From NCBI GenBank assembly GCA_031270425.1, contig JAISXQ010000217.1:1-5241 (forward strand): 5,241 nt of DNA. Direction: 5' to 3'. Positions 5,222-5,241 of this stretch are shown here, in pieces; within the stretch, counting starts at the first letter, position 1; each line of letters begins with the position of its first letter. Under the pieces are notes generated by a model. The model did no database searches. It saw nothing but the letters and a program-made list of their open reading frames with translations, and had not been told where the DNA came from. This stretch comes from Prevotellaceae bacterium. GTDB lineage: Bacteria > Bacteroidota > Bacteroidia > Bacteroidales > Paludibacteraceae. The translations under genes and the position numbers were made by a program.

Positions 5222-5241
5222 GTTTATTCTATAAAAAACAA

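Overview
The window looks like chromosome of a Bacteroidota (Bacteroidales-type) bacterium. Three things point there. The PGK carries the acidic/Ala-Lys-rich insert I associate with Bacteroides-like PGKs. Starts are preceded by A-rich leaders rather than strong Shine-Dalgarno sites. One promoter fits the Bacteroidota consensus TTTG-N20-TAnnTTTG exactly.

Layout. Positions 1-354 hold the 3' end of a gene cut by the window edge, encoding a C-terminal staphylococcal-nuclease-like (SNase) domain. I infer it is the tail of a DNA methyltransferase. Nine bases later (364-1050) comes a MjaI-family type II restriction endonuclease, so the left end reads as a restriction-modification (R-M) module, probably for CTAG. 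A core-metabolism run on the same strand follows: gcvH (1103-1480, lipoyl carrier of glycine cleavage), purE (1482-1988, purine synthesis) and pgk (2012-3277, glycolysis). Gaps of 1 and 23 bases suggest cotranscription. A 15-bp perfect hairpin just after pgk probably ends the unit.

Positions 3278-3691 (414 bases) have no confident gene. They hold the pgk hairpin, an AT-rich palindrome, a possible decayed minus-strand gene, a short tandem repeat and a good promoter for the next gene. Positions 3692-4162 encode a small CYTH/triphosphate tunnel metalloenzyme. A convergent minus-strand gene (4197-5072) encodes a secreted alpha/beta-hydrolase of the xylan-esterase type.

The AT-rich right edge (5073-5241) holds the most unexpected structure: two tandem pairs of a 9-mer, in inverted orientation, flanking two T8 tracts spaced 11 bp apart. 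The only two CTAG tetranucleotides I found in the window are in one of these pairs. CTAG is the expected target of the endonuclease at the other end, which may or may not be coincidence. The genes otherwise belong to known families; I see no clearly new multi-gene system.
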